Shown here piece by piece: positions 1 to 13,000 of a stretch of DNA of 64,000 nucleotides (position 1 is its first letter; each line of letters starts with the position of its first letter). The stretch is taken from the NCBI RefSeq assembly GCF_910592395.1, contig NC_088313.1, positions 252,501-316,500 of the forward strand. The letters run 5' to 3'. The position numbers and the translations under genes are program-made. The notes below the pieces were generated by a model. The model ran no database searches and was not told where the DNA came from. It saw only the letters and a list, made by a program, of their open reading frames with translations. The DNA is from Lineus longissimus. Its lineage: Eukaryota; Nemertea; Pilidiophora; Heteronemertea; Lineidae.

Positions 1-129
1 CTAAACAGAAAAAATAATGTCATACATCCGGAAATGATCATCTGCAGGGGTGAAATGGGAGTGTGATCTTTTTGCAAATTTTAAAACCAATCTTATCAAC
101 AAGTCGTGGAATCCCTGCATCTCTCTTAC

Positions 130-258
130 CTGGGTCACAAGAGGTTCCAATGTCTTCTCCACCGACATTGTCCTGATCTCTAGGTTCTTGGGGTCCCATC
201 TTATCTGCATGGACCCTGTTGGAGGAGTGGTAAGCGGACTAGTCATCCTGTCCGTGCT
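130..258 (-). CDS. CTNNA: alpha-catenin, first coding exon (gene continues beyond the left edge)
   Basis: Alpha-catenin links beta-catenin at adherens junctions to actin. The exon has a good acceptor (pyrimidine-rich tract then TTTTGCAG, exon from 258), an ATG at 246 and a consensus donor CAG|GTAAGAG after base 130. It codes 39 residues ending in phase 0. The diagnostic block is WDPKNLEIRT followed by a short spacer and LEPLVTQ; vertebrate alpha-catenins carry WDPKSLEIRT and LEPLVTQV at the same N-terminal position. The first residues (MTSPLTTPPTGSMQI) differ from the vertebrate N-terminus. The start is the first in-frame ATG after the acceptor; 12 bases of 5' UTR precede it in this exon, so at least one noncoding exon lies to the right. 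The remaining exons are outside the window. Bases 1-129 are intron. The family call is confident; the paralogue label is not meaningful here because invertebrates usually have one copy. Confidence 0.9.
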
Positions 259-1899
259 CTGCAAAACAAGGCCAGAATACAACGTCATGAGGGTAGTAGC
301 CTTAATCTAGTAGGTTCTTAATCTAGTAGGCCTATCATGTGTGACAAAAAGACCTCAGCCTGCAAGTAAAACCAGTTACCATGGCAGGGCTGTTAAGAAA
401 CGACATGAGTTTGAAGATCACCAACACAGCATGACCAGCTAAGCTCTGCTCAGCCTTCATAAAAAATTTCAAAATTATTCACTCATTGCATTGACTGATT
501 CACAGTGACAGTGAGTTATTGAGTTTCAGGATAGGATCGAGTGATTGACTCTCTTGAGATTTAGCACATCCACAGTGTCAAAACCTCCTCATCAGATGAA
601 AACAGACAGTGGTTAAACACTCAGCTATGATAGATAGATAAGAGTACTACACTCTAAGCACCTGCCAGTTTCTTGGTTTCTTCTCACCGCAGTAAAAATG
701 TGTTTATTTTGCACAAGAAATCGGAATTCCTAAATTTACCTCACCCTTTGACTCATAAACAGCTGTTTAGTTTGGTTTTCACCCTCCCGCAGCATAATTT
801 CGAAACACCATGTATAATTTAAATTTTCTATCATTTAAAAAATATGGTGTCAATCACACGACCAAATTAAATAAAGGAAATAATTCTACACATTAAATTA
901 TTAATTTGACTGGTGTGAATAAGCTGAATTAAAGGTATGTTAGGAATTTAGGGGGAGTGAATTTGCAAACTGAAACTAACCAAATCAAGGGATTTTTCTT
1001 GCCTCCAAAATAGAAGAACCAGAACGTAGCGACGTCTATTGTCAAAAGATAACACTAAATATTACACAGGGCGCCTCAGAAAACCCCCAAAAGTTGGAAA
1101 TGGTCAAAATGATTATCTCCATATCGAGAGAAGATTTGGAGTCAGAAATAATTTGTACAACCAGACCTTGATCATGAAAATCGGAGAGATTTGCACATGT
1201 ATGAGTCAAATTGACCAACTTATGTCTGTTAGTGTTAGTCACACACTTTCCGAAGACAGTCACAACCCTGGAGGGGAGACACTACCAATTGTATTTTGCT
1301 TCATCATTACATGACCGGAGACTGACCCACAGATTACCAGCTCAAAGTCAGCAAGTAGGATCTGATATCTTGAACCAGTCGACACTCAATAAAAGAACAT
1401 AGTCAATCAAATTCTCCGTCTCATCCTAGAATCGTGCAATGTAGATCTGACACAACAGCTCGACCCTTCTACAGAGAAGACAGTTATAATGTATGTCTGC
1501 AATCTTCAGAGTCTTTTGTGTTGTAATACTGATGTTCACAGTCAAACCCATTCATTATAGGGTCTGCATTGCTCTTTCCATCACTGCTGTCCAAAATCTC
1601 ACATGAAAGCATCTGTGAATGAACATCATAAAGAACTAAAACAACATATTATACTGTACAATCCTTTTAATTCTTATGTACAAAATCAGTTCATACCAGC
1701 ACGTAAACAATTTTCAAAATACAAAAATGGAAATTTTGAAGTACGATATAGGACAATATTTACAGTTACAAAAGTACAAAGATAACAGCATTACTCTGAC
1801 CGGATTTCAGAATCCAGCGTCCACTGATAGGTGGCGTGCATTCTACATTCCTGGTACCTGGGAACCAATAGGCATATAGTGTAACTTCCATCCCTGTCC

Positions 1900-1963
1900 C
1901 TTCTGAAGCCCCGAGGGTTTACCCATGCCATGGCAACCAAGTGTACCCACGGGGCTCCTGAAG
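1900..1963. repeat. imperfect inverted repeat with palindromic loop
   Basis: Arms 1900-1918 and 1945-1963 pair at 16 of 19 positions. The loop contains TGCCATGGCA, itself a perfect palindrome. It may be a remnant of a fold-back element; no function can be assigned. Confidence 0.5.
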
Positions 1964-4900
1964 CATCCTTTTCTCTTGCATCTCCCCGAAATGGAATGAC
2001 TTGATACTACCCCAATATATGCATAAAGATAATGATAATGGATGGCTTCAAAGTCTGACAATCACTTTCACTTTACTGGAATTTCTCGCATGAAATCCAT
2101 AATACTAGCAACTGAACAGTCTGCAAGCATGTGGAGATTCTTCTGTCAACATGCTGACCATCAGAAAAACTATAGCAGAATTCATCTCTTTGGACGCCAA
2201 TTCATAATTATTGCTTCACACTTGGGGAAACCCCCAGAAAAATGGATGCTTTTAAAGGCTTACACTGTTCATTTAGAAAGCAGAGATAAACATTGCCGCT
2301 GTACAATAACCAGTCTTGTCAACGTAATGCAAATTTACCTCAAGAATATTGACTACCTGCTCTTTATTTATACACAACAGCAATGAAAAATCTCAAATTC
2401 AATTTCAAATTTTGAATAAACGGTGTAGGCCTTTAGGTAAAACTATTCAAGCCATCAACAAATATCAAAATTATCAATGACACTGACACTATCAAATTCA
2501 CACATGTCTTTTTCATTTTCACTCCTAATTAAGAAAATCTACCACAGGTATGAGATATGAACAGATTCACTTGATACATTATGCGGACAATGATGAACAA
2601 GAAATGAATACCACCAATCTTTTCTATTAAATGCTTCTTCCAAGAGTCAGAAGTGTCCTCTACCTAATTACAATGCACACACTATCATTTCTCTAACTTC
2701 TAGTATCTTCCGATTTCACTAATTTAAAGCCTTACTCTTGATTAATTTTATTGCAAGCTTGAGAAAAATAACCATTATCCAAAACATAAAATGTTGAGTA
2801 TACATAGTATCAGCAGTTACTCACCTACTGCCAATAGTATCAGGAATTGATAAAGACATGTCTTTCTTGATAGTATCTCTATTCTTCTGACCTTCGTCCA
2901 CCCAACACCACAGCAAATTTCATACATAAACAGATTGAGATATTTCAAAAATAAGGCCTCTCAATGCTTTGTTTACTGATGATAACAACAACATTCCACC
3001 GCCAATCTAGTGGAGACAGATGCCGTCAAACCTGAATGTTCAAAACCTACTGAGACAATCATTTGTAGAAAGGTTTGATTCCTTTTATTATTCACTTCCT
3101 GATAACCTATATTCAAATAGTCTCAAAAGAACCCCCATTGTTGAAATGTCAATATATTACTGATAACATTACTTTATGAGCTTCAACAGAGCATCTTATT
3201 CAAAACATACTCAATAATCACGAAGAAATTTCTTTAAAACTTACTCATTGCTGTTGAAATCTCGAGTATGAAATAGCAAAAACCTGCACAGATTTTATGC
3301 TCATATGTGTGTCAAAAGGACTCATCAATGAGCATCCTGTCAACATGCACATGTATGTAGACACTACTTCATCAATGCGTAGGCATCATCATATCATTCA
3401 TGTGCACACATTGTTAGTAGACTCAAACAAGGAAGCACATGTTATAAATAGAGCACTTTACTCAATACTGTTGTCACCTAATTCTTTCTTTTTACTACCC
3501 TCATTTCCGTCATTAAAATGTGATAATAATAATTGGTTGCTATGGAGAGAGCCGACAGAGGCATATTGATGAATGATCATCACTAGAATCTCACAGCTGC
3601 ACCCTCCATCACAGTTTAATATCATTAGGAGAATTTGCATCAATTTCCCTTTTCGGCCTTTTTACAAGTGACTGGCATTATTTGCATAAATTTCCATTTT
3701 TTTCAGTATTTTAACCAAAATGTTAGAACTGTTAAGAATTTCTGCCAGTAATGTTTAGTATTCCAAATGAATCCAGAATCGTTAAAAGAGACTTTCAAAA
3801 CTACCTAACTATATAAATTATCTGCCCTTCAGAAATAGCATTAGGTTTCATGTTATTTTACCGATCGCCAACTTGAGGAATCGAAATCGAAATGATATGT
3901 ACTGATGGGTTGGCAGCCCTGGACTCCAACAAAACAAGCAAATAGCCTTTTTTCCTACAAGCTGTGGAAACGTCATTTCACTGTAAAGTACACAATGTAT
4001 TTTCCGCTCGACTGTCAACTACACAATGTATATCACATTCAACTGTTAAGTCAATAACCTGACTTCCTCTGTTCAAACACTCATTAATCGTTGTCAGTCG
4101 GAATCGCCCGCATTGCCTCATCTCTAAACGACATGCAACACTTACTAGCATTTATTGGCATGAAGATAAAACCAATAAATCATGAGTGAATGAAATGCAC
4201 AGCTGTCGTGAAATGTACATTGAAGCAGTAAAGATTCTGCAGAATGGCCCAGTCAGTATGACTCCACACATTTCTACAGATATTAACCTGCTTGAAATAA
4301 GGGATCAGTGCATCACTGACTAATACACAGATGGATTGATGAAAGGTTTGAAATCTTCGTCATCTCTTCCATATTGGGGTCACAAGCCATTGAACAAAAT
4401 ATTGATGTAGATTCAAAAGACGAGCAGCACACAGGGCGAGGGTGTGCACAGTACAGGTACTTGTAGGTTGGTGTAACATCTGTCACCAATAGACAACAAA
4501 AGGCTTAGTCACATGATGATTTGAAACAACACGATACCGAAGATCCTCAAAAAATACCATCTGTTGGGGGAAACAACACTTGAAACACGCTTCAATCACA
4601 TGATCACCTCCACCGAAACATTCTGTGGAGCAAGTGCCAAGAGCCATACACGGTTAAATCATGAGGATCATTCACCAACAAATGCATTCCTTCTCTCATG
4701 TAGAGATAATGCTACGATGACCCCTAACTCACTTTTTGGGATTGATTATATGCAGTGTTTAGCCCTAATAAGAAAGAATTTGAGGCTGAAATGGACTTGT
4801 TTATACTCATTTGCGATGTGTTTGTTGGTTAGAATGTGATTGGGGAGTCAAAAACCAAAACCAGCCTGCTGACCGGTTGGTGCCTGGGACAGCCTGTTGG

Positions 4901-5989
4901 TTTTCTGGTACACCCTGGTTCAGCATGTCAGTCACCCTAACAACCTGTTTGTAATACTTGGAAAGCCCTGCTCGTTAAAAAGTTTTAATTTCCACGCATC
5001 ATTTATTATGCAAATATGGAGTGTTATTACCAGATCAGTCTAGACAGACAAATAACCTACGGCATACCAGATGTCACCGACAAGACCCAGACGAGAGAAT
5101 ATTTATTGAAACGCACGTGGTATGGAAAACCTAAACTTCTAAACTGTGAATCATCACTTTGCCACTAGGGGGTAACTTTGCTGATCCGTCTCTCAAAAGG
5201 GAGAGCTAAGGGAGGTTTGGCTGTAATACTGAACTCAAATACCTGACCAGTGGTAAGACTTGTCACAACAACACACAAATGGCAAAATGGCTCGCAGACA
5301 AATGCATTTTTCATGAGGGGTTTGAAATTTTATCATTGCATTAGCAAAGATAAATTCTTTCATATATGCAATACCATATTGAATTAAAGTGGTCTTAAAT
5401 GTACCTTTCGGAGGTCAAACTTGACAAAAATATACAATATCTCTGTTACCTCTCTGAATTTCATCATCCTGGCGCCCAACGTGTGGTTATCAAGTCATAA
5501 AAACATACACGCATTCGGTATCGCATTCCAACCTTGGAGGTCAAGATGCATTGCTCTGTCTTGTGACTTCTACTCTTCAAGGTGAGCCTTATCAATGCCA
5601 CTTACGCAACTGCGGCACATGACATATCACTGGTAAATCACAGGCCTAGGGGAAAACCTCAAGATATGGAATATCTCCCTATCTGATCGGATCATCAGAC
5701 CAATCTGAGATCAAATCACTGTCCTTGATTGAGTTTCCTGCTCACAAAGATGTCTGCCAACAGAGGCTACACAAAAAGGAGCTTCAACTTATAATTGTCA
5801 ACAGGTTTCATGGTTACAGTTATTGGACTCATTTCACCTTCTAGACCATGCCAAAAAGGTTACCAACATTTTACAGACTTTCATGAAAGGAAAAGACTGA
5901 GAAAAGTTCCAATTTCATGAAACCGCAACAAGAAATGCTGTCAAACATTTCCTGGTTCACATCAATGTCCACCACTTGCACAGTGCAGT

Positions 5990-6250
5990 ATTAAAACCAA
6001 TTAATTATCCAATTACCAATAATAAACTGTAATTAAGACTTAAAATGAGGGCAATTAGTGATGTATTTATGACACAATGGGCCAAATTCATAAAGGGCGT
6101 TTAGCTTAAAGCGGCGTTTAACTACTGAATAGACAGATTCTGGCCCTTCATGTGAATCTTCACAGAATATTAAAACCAATTATCCAATTACCAATAATAG
6201 ACTGTAATTAAGACTTAAAATGAGGGCAATTAGTGATGTATTTATGACAC
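5990..6250. repeat. direct repeat pair, about 82-86 bp each, 179 bp apart
   Basis: Copies at 5990-6075 and 6169-6250 are almost identical: one substitution plus a 4-base TAAT difference. About 93 bp of unique sequence lies between them. This looks like a recent local duplication. Confidence 0.85.
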
Positions 6251-6368
6251 TGTATGTTCAGCATGTTGTAAGATTTTGTAACCAATAATGAAATTCATTT
6301 CTGCAATGAGGCCTTGTAATGCTCGAATTTACAGTATTCATGATGTCGAAAATCACTAAAGACTTATC

Positions 6369-6374
6369 TTTATT
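6369..6374 (-). terminator. candidate polyadenylation signal of the SIMC1-like gene
   Basis: AATAAA on the minus strand (TTTATT on the plus strand), about 485 bp downstream of the stop codon at 6860. It is the first canonical hexamer I see after the stop. The position is plausible but unproven. Confidence 0.4.
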
Positions 6375-6859
6375 TGTTTTTGATTCTGTTGATCACAGGT
6401 GAGTTAGAACCAAGTTCAAGAACTTATAACACACGCAGACACCATTTCAACCTCAAATGCCCACTGATAATTTTGCAACTAAATACACCGACTGAACTAG
6501 AGAAGCACACTTGTCGTGGCTTCAGAAAAATATTTAGTTTTTACTGAAATTTTCCCACCCAATTACTGAAAAGTATATTACATCAGGACATTACACTTTA
6601 CAGTTTTCTACAAGGAAGTTCCGGACTTCACAAACCCCTGTGACCCAGAAAACCTTTCAAACGAACACATTGCACATCATGTTCACCAAACTAAATCACC
6701 AATAAGGACTTAGCAACGATCAGAGACAGAATAGGATGACGTCGAAGTCACTTGAAACACAGGTGGTACACATAGCACTCATAAACTTCAAAAGTCTTGC
6801 ACTTTCTTCAAGAATCAAAGCTCCAATCCAAAATGCAGAAAATCACCCATTCCCAAGTC

Positions 6860-7059
6860 TCATGAGTTGTTCGTTAGATCAGGGTCCAAATTCAGAGCCT
6901 CAAGTTGACACTCGAGTTGTGCTATGTAGACATCATCTTCCAAGTCCGAGTTCTCATTTTTAACATTCACGAGGAATTTTTCGATCATCTCGGCCGTCTT
7001 ACGATGGTCTGGGCGGCACGACTCCAGTACCCGTCTATAGAGAGGCATCTCGAGATTTT
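6860..7059 (-). CDS. SIMC1: SIMC1-like gene, exon 3 (C-terminus)
   Basis: Acceptor TTTCTCTACTTCCAG, exon from 7059, entering in phase 1: the split codon G+AA gives Glu. It codes about 66 residues to the TAA/TAG-type stop at 6860. The segment DLEDDVYIAQLECQLEAL corresponds in position and character to the human SIMC1 C-terminal DVEKQIEAF region. An in-frame ATG at 7048 is internal and not a start. Confidence 0.75.
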
Positions 7060-10000
7060 CTGGAAGTAGAGAAACAGCTGACTAGTAAGAATATGTGAAA
7101 ATGACCCCAAGTCTCAGATAGACATGGGTGTATTTCTTTGAATAGGTGGAGGTACAGCTATCAAACGAAAAAGGGAGCAAATGCAACTGCTCATGTCAAG
7201 TCAATGGCTACAACACTTGATTACATCTCACAAGGCCAATACCTTATTCATGAAGATAACACATGTTAATAATGCCCATTTATTTCAATTCATATGTACC
7301 ATTTTCATTACTTTTATTGAAATGAACAAAGGTCTAAAAGGGTTTCAAAGGATGCATGACAATTGATATTTGAGATGAGATATCAGATAAAGATAACTCT
7401 AGCTTGTTTTCTCTGTATTTTTAACAGGGCAATGCCACATTGTCAAAGTCACTAACTGTACATTGTAAACCCAGAAATACTTCTGGCCATTTTACATTTC
7501 ACGGTTTCGAGAAATTGAACCTTTGCGTACGTTCTCAGTTCATCATATCGTATGCTCAAATGTTCGTCTGACGAGCAAAAAACAATCGATGTAATGTTTA
7601 GCCAACACTATAATGATCCCTATCAAAGTGTTGTAGGAACAATACAGTATTCCTAGACGGCGACAATTACCCAACAAAATGCCCTACGGCCTGTTATTCA
7701 ATACCTAGGTTTCAATTTTCAATGAAAGGACGGCTGGTGCCGACAAATGTGTATTATACATACACACATGTACATGACATGTATCAGATAACCATTAAAC
7801 ACATGAGTGTATTGCAGGCACATGTGTAAGCAGGAAATGGGGGACAATCTTCAGTCATGGACATGGTGGTGGCACATGCATCAAGATGGTGTGCCCATTA
7901 GGCATTATTCGACCAACAATAGCATGATTTAGCTCATTGAAGTACATGTATCAAAACTGGATTGTTCAAAACAAGTTATCTTTAAACAGATTACAGAGTT
8001 GTTTTAAACTGAAAATGTTAATGGTTACAGTAGTCACAAGGTTGATCTAAGTTAAGAATATTCACACTTGATGAGTCAATACTCAGTATGAGACACGCCC
8101 GAACTACTTCAAAATATCAGATATTTTTCAATTGACTTGAGTAAGAAAACAACGAACATGACAGACAATATACTGACCTTCTTCAACCCTCCACTGAGCC
8201 AGGAAGTAATCTGCTACATAACACAGTTCTGCCACCATACAACTCTTGCCAAAGTCCTCCGACATGTTACAAAGACTCGCCACATCGCCCGAGAGCAACT
8301 CCAACACCTTCATACTCAGTAGCGGACTTGACACGGAGCATCGAATCTTCTCTCCTGCAGCATCGACCTCTTGGTCCATTACTTGATACAAGCTACGTGA
8401 CACCCGGGCACAATGCATGGAAGGCTCGGTACTCACAGCAATGACAAGGCACAGGAGCTTGTGGATTTCACCCAGTAAAGACATGTGGAAGCCAAGAGCA
8501 TTAGCATCATCATCATCCGATGCTGACTGACATCGAGACTTCACTAAATCATCAAACTCTACTGCTAATTTCAACCATGATGTCAACTCTTCCACATGTC
8601 CATAACTAGTTTCTAACGAGAACCATCGAGCTATAATCGATTTTGCCATCTCTCGTCGAGATCCCAGTTTCCGACTCATGAGTTCTGCTTCGAGCGATGA
8701 GGTACAGTACTGCACTGCGAGGATAATCCCGAGAATATCACTATTATGAGCATCAGCACCGCCACCTTTTAACAGTTTTTCACATCGGTCCATGACGTCT
8801 GACATGAAGGACCTCGGGAAGGGACACCTATGATCTGGTGGGTGAAGTTGTTGCACACACATCAATAAATCATATCCCTGGCATTTTAAGTCGCTTTTAT
8901 TTTCACACAGCACATCATTTACGACCTTTTCAAGCAAGTGTCTCGTCGGCCCGCGAACAGACGTCGTGAAGTCATGCATCAAATCCAGCGCATCCCCATC
9001 ATGCCCCTCTTGGAAATTTGCATCAACGCTATTAGAATGCATCGCAGTGAATTCATAAGTACTCCGTAGGTTTAAGAAACTGGTCACGCATGGATGGCAA
9101 GAAGGTACATGTATCACCCGACCATCACCACACAGTGACGAAGATGGCTCCTTAAAAATGTCATCTTCAAAAGGATTTATACTGCACACCGGTGCTTCCA
9201 AATCGGGAAGACTATCAGTGTCTATGGAATTGGAAGCACACGGTGATACAAGGCAGGAATGAAAGTCTTCAGAATCACTTTCAACATTACAAAAGTCTTG
9301 TGCATCCCCATCATGCCCCTCTTGGAAATTTGCATCAACGCTCTTAGAATGCATCGCAGTGAATTCAGAAGTACTCTGTAGGTTTGAGAAACTGGTCACG
9401 CATGGATGGCAAGAAGGAACATGAATCACCCGACCATCACCACACAGTGACGAAGATGGCTCCTTAAAAATGTCATCTTCAAATGGTTTTATACTGCACA
9501 CCGATGCTTCCAAACCGGGAAGTCTATCAGTGTCTATGGAATTGGAAGCACATGGTGATACAAGGCAGGAATGAAAGTCTTCAGAATCACTTTCAACATT
9601 ACAAAAGTCTTCCTCGGGCAACTTGTCAGCTACCATGCCCTCAAGCTCCTCCACAAGACCCTCTGCCCTGTGTGTATCCTCTTCTGTTAACACAGGTAAG
9701 GTCACTACAGTCCTTCCAGGAATGAGTAGCTCATCTGAATCCGGCAAAGAAACAGAAGTCTTTGGAGCACATATTTCAGACAACGTAACAGACTTGTGCA
9801 AATGCAAGGCTGGAGTTTCTGACTTTCGAACGTCATCAGTCTTTAGCTTCAGTTCAGCCTTTTGTGCCTTTATCTTAGGATCAGTCTTTTGTATCTTTAC
9901 GTTAGGACCAGGAGGAACTATCGTCACTTCCGCAACAGGAGATGGAACAGATGCAAGTCTATCGTCAGAGAACTCACCAATGCGTAAAGACATTTCGTTC

Positions 10001-13000
10001 TGCCTTTGATCGGAAGCCATGTTTAGCTGCGGTTTGGTCACAGATGCTGCTCGATCCTCCCTCTTATCACCTGATGTGATGCTGACACAATCGTCTTGTA
10101 CATCAGACAACGCATCGAGAAAATGGCGATTTGTAATCGAGCTAACTGAGCCACAATCACTCGTACAATCGCTCGCTGGCAGCGATGGTAATCGGATGAG
10201 ATTTGTAGAAGTATCAGCTGAAACTCGTCGCACACGCTTTGAATCAAGATTCGAATTATCCCAGGATGCATTGGATGGAATATGTACCCTTTTAAGAGCA
10301 GACGCTAACTGTTGCTTCTTTTCCGCTGTCATTTTGAATTTGATATTCAAATTTGCACCGGCGGGCCCAAAGTTCATGTTCGTTGATGACACGTTATCAC
10401 TGCGTCCATCACACGAATCTCGATCAGTATCTCTTTCATATTCGATCTCCGTACAGGTATCAATCTGAGCACATGTGATATCACTTTCAACCTTTCCTGA
10501 TCCACCCGTCCGCAGAAAGTCGGACAACAGATTTTTACCATAGCCAAAACCTCCACAATCCCTCTTTTCTATGAGAACTCGTGGGCTAATACATCCCCGG
10601 CACGAAAGTCCTAACTCATTGTTTTTGAGAAATTGTTCTTTCCCGAGACTATCAGAATGTCTCCGTATAACCTTCTTATCCTGTTTGATCCCACCATCAT
10701 TACAGTGTGAACCAACAGAAACATGCAACTTTACATCATTTCTAGCAGTTTCATCCTTGATTTTGTGCTTATGACGATGTTGGTGATGAGAATGTGACTG
10801 ATTAGAATGCCGATGTTTATGATCACTGGATGAAGGCCGCTTTTCCTTCATATCCTTTTTGTCACTCATGCGAAGTTCATGACTTTGGTCACTCATATGT
10901 CGATGTTTATTAGAGCTCACATGTTTCTGACTACTTGAATCACACTCTTGACTTTTTGTTCGTTGTTTTTCTGATTTTCTGTGTTTCTCACTATGATGTC
11001 TATGTGATAGCCGATGTTTCTCAGAGTTGACGGAATCTGAACGACTAGGAATCCGATGTTTCTCCGACTTGTGTTCAGTTCGATGTTTACTTGAATGACG
11101 ATGTTTCGTTTTGTCTAACGGACTCGGATGTTTGTTGCGAATAGATTTGAGCTTAGTATCCACAGCAAGGTCAGGCAGTTCATCTGTTATGATTTCTTCC
11201 CTTTGAAAGAATTCTTCAGACGACCTTCGTCTCATGATCAGCTCCGGCCGACTCCTGTTTCCAATGTCACTAAGGCATTTATTCGGAACAGATGACACGT
11301 CGTCTGCGTCCCACTTCCATTTACATTTCTTGGCGGGTGGTTCGTCGCCTTGACCCATGTTGATGAATTGGTATATTTCACCTGGGGTGTGGTCCTGAAA
11401 GTAAACAATTGGAACAGAGCGTAAGTTTTTCAAAAGATTTAGTTTGAGAGTACACTTGTGGACACAAGGATAAGATTTTGTTGTTTAAACATTGAAATTG
11501 ACAAGGCACTTCCCGACTACATTCTTTAACCAAAGGAAATGCTGAAATGAATGGATGAAAACTCGAGGGCCAATACTGATCACTGACCTGCAGCGTCAAT
11601 GAAACTACCCTGAAATAAAACAGGTAAAATTATGAATGGGATACTCAAAGTTTCTGAAATGAAGGAGGGAAAAAGGGTACGTCAAGATTTTGCAGTCTCA
11701 CATCTCGCAAATTGTTCTATGCTTCCAAAAAGGTCAACGACAAAAAGAACATCATACCACCATTCCTCTTGTTTGACTTGAGGTTGGTTCTAAGCTGAAG
11801 CTATTTACCTAGCCAACCCCAAGGTTATCAACTTCTTGGCCACTACACACCATACTAAATTATTGCCAGGTGCCGGCAGTGATAATCTATTCCTGCCTAC
11901 ATAACTAGGCCTTCAGCATATGCCTTCAGTAGGTATGTAGTAGTAGACTTTACTGTCTGAGAACAACATAAGTATTACAATGCTTGACATAACTATACCA
12001 TAATCTCAAAGACAACACATTTACCTTGACACAATCAGAGGATAATCTCAACAAGTTTGAACAGGCTTCAATGCACAGCATTGTAAACTTGATTTATAAT
12101 AGATTGATTAATCATAGCGAATTAGCATATGAACACAAACTGTTTACAACCATCACATCAGGCTTCTTCCTCGGGAGGGGACAAATATTGGCGGGAACAA
12201 GGGGGTATTTTGTACATCCCTTCTTTGTGCTTAATACCTTGTCTTTTCACCCAAAGACACTGGGTCAAAGAGAGGCTTATCAGAATTCATGCCATGGCTT
12301 ATTTTGAAACCAAGTCAAATATGTATACAATCCGCTTGATAACTGATATGTGTGCCACTAAACGCACCTTTATCTCTCTCCTTCACAATTCGATAATATG
12401 ATTAAATTCTAAGTCAAACATATCAAACACAGAAGTGACAAGAGTAAACTGACTTAGGCCCACAAAGTACAATACAAATCATTGGTTCTGGAGCATTCTA
12501 AGATCAAAGTCCAATCACTGACATTTTACCAAACACGACACGGATAGCATCAAGAACGAATTGATACTTGATTGTAGGTATAGGTGTTCCTGGCAAGTTA
12601 AGAATGTACATAGGACCTACACTATGAGCAGCAAAGTCTCATCACCGGGCAATCAGCAAGATTATGTACCCTGAAAGAGTCATCCTGAACCTCATGGTCA
12701 AAACCTCCTTCAACTGTGAGGGGTTGATGAGATGCAAAATCCTTGGTGGGTCAAAGTGAGGTACAACCGTCCTGCATGAAGTAAAGGAGTGTCCAGTGAG
12801 AAGAGACAGATGTTGCGTGAAGCCACTCACCACAACACATGGATCCTGATGGACTGAATCACCACACTTTCCACATCATCTTCAAATCCCATCCCAGTTC
12901 AAGAAAGAGGGGGTGGGGCACCCAGGTGTTTTTGTGACAATTTTCCAAAATTCGTGGTCAATTTCAAAGAAGAAGTGCACAACCTGTGCCACAGTACAGG

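Larger units (their letters stand above)
259..6859. other. intergenic region between alpha-catenin and the SIMC1-like gene
   Basis: No open frame here resembles a known protein or carries matched splice sites. The stretch is AT-rich. It should hold the alpha-catenin promoter and 5' noncoding exon(s), which I cannot place, and the 3' UTR of the SIMC1-like gene near 6370-6859. It also contains an imperfect inverted repeat (1900-1963) and an 86/82-bp direct repeat pair (5990-6250). Confidence 0.6.

Noticed and set aside
9623-10468. Plus-strand open frames of 128 and 149 codons
   Set aside because: They lie antisense to the SIMC1-like exon 2, are not linked by splice sites and resemble no family.
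11395-11433. ATG at 11433 as the start of the SIMC1-like protein
   Set aside because: Bases upstream of 11394 form a typical acceptor (TTTACTTTCAG). Exon 1 at 16350-16682 joins in phase and supplies the SIM-bearing N-terminus.
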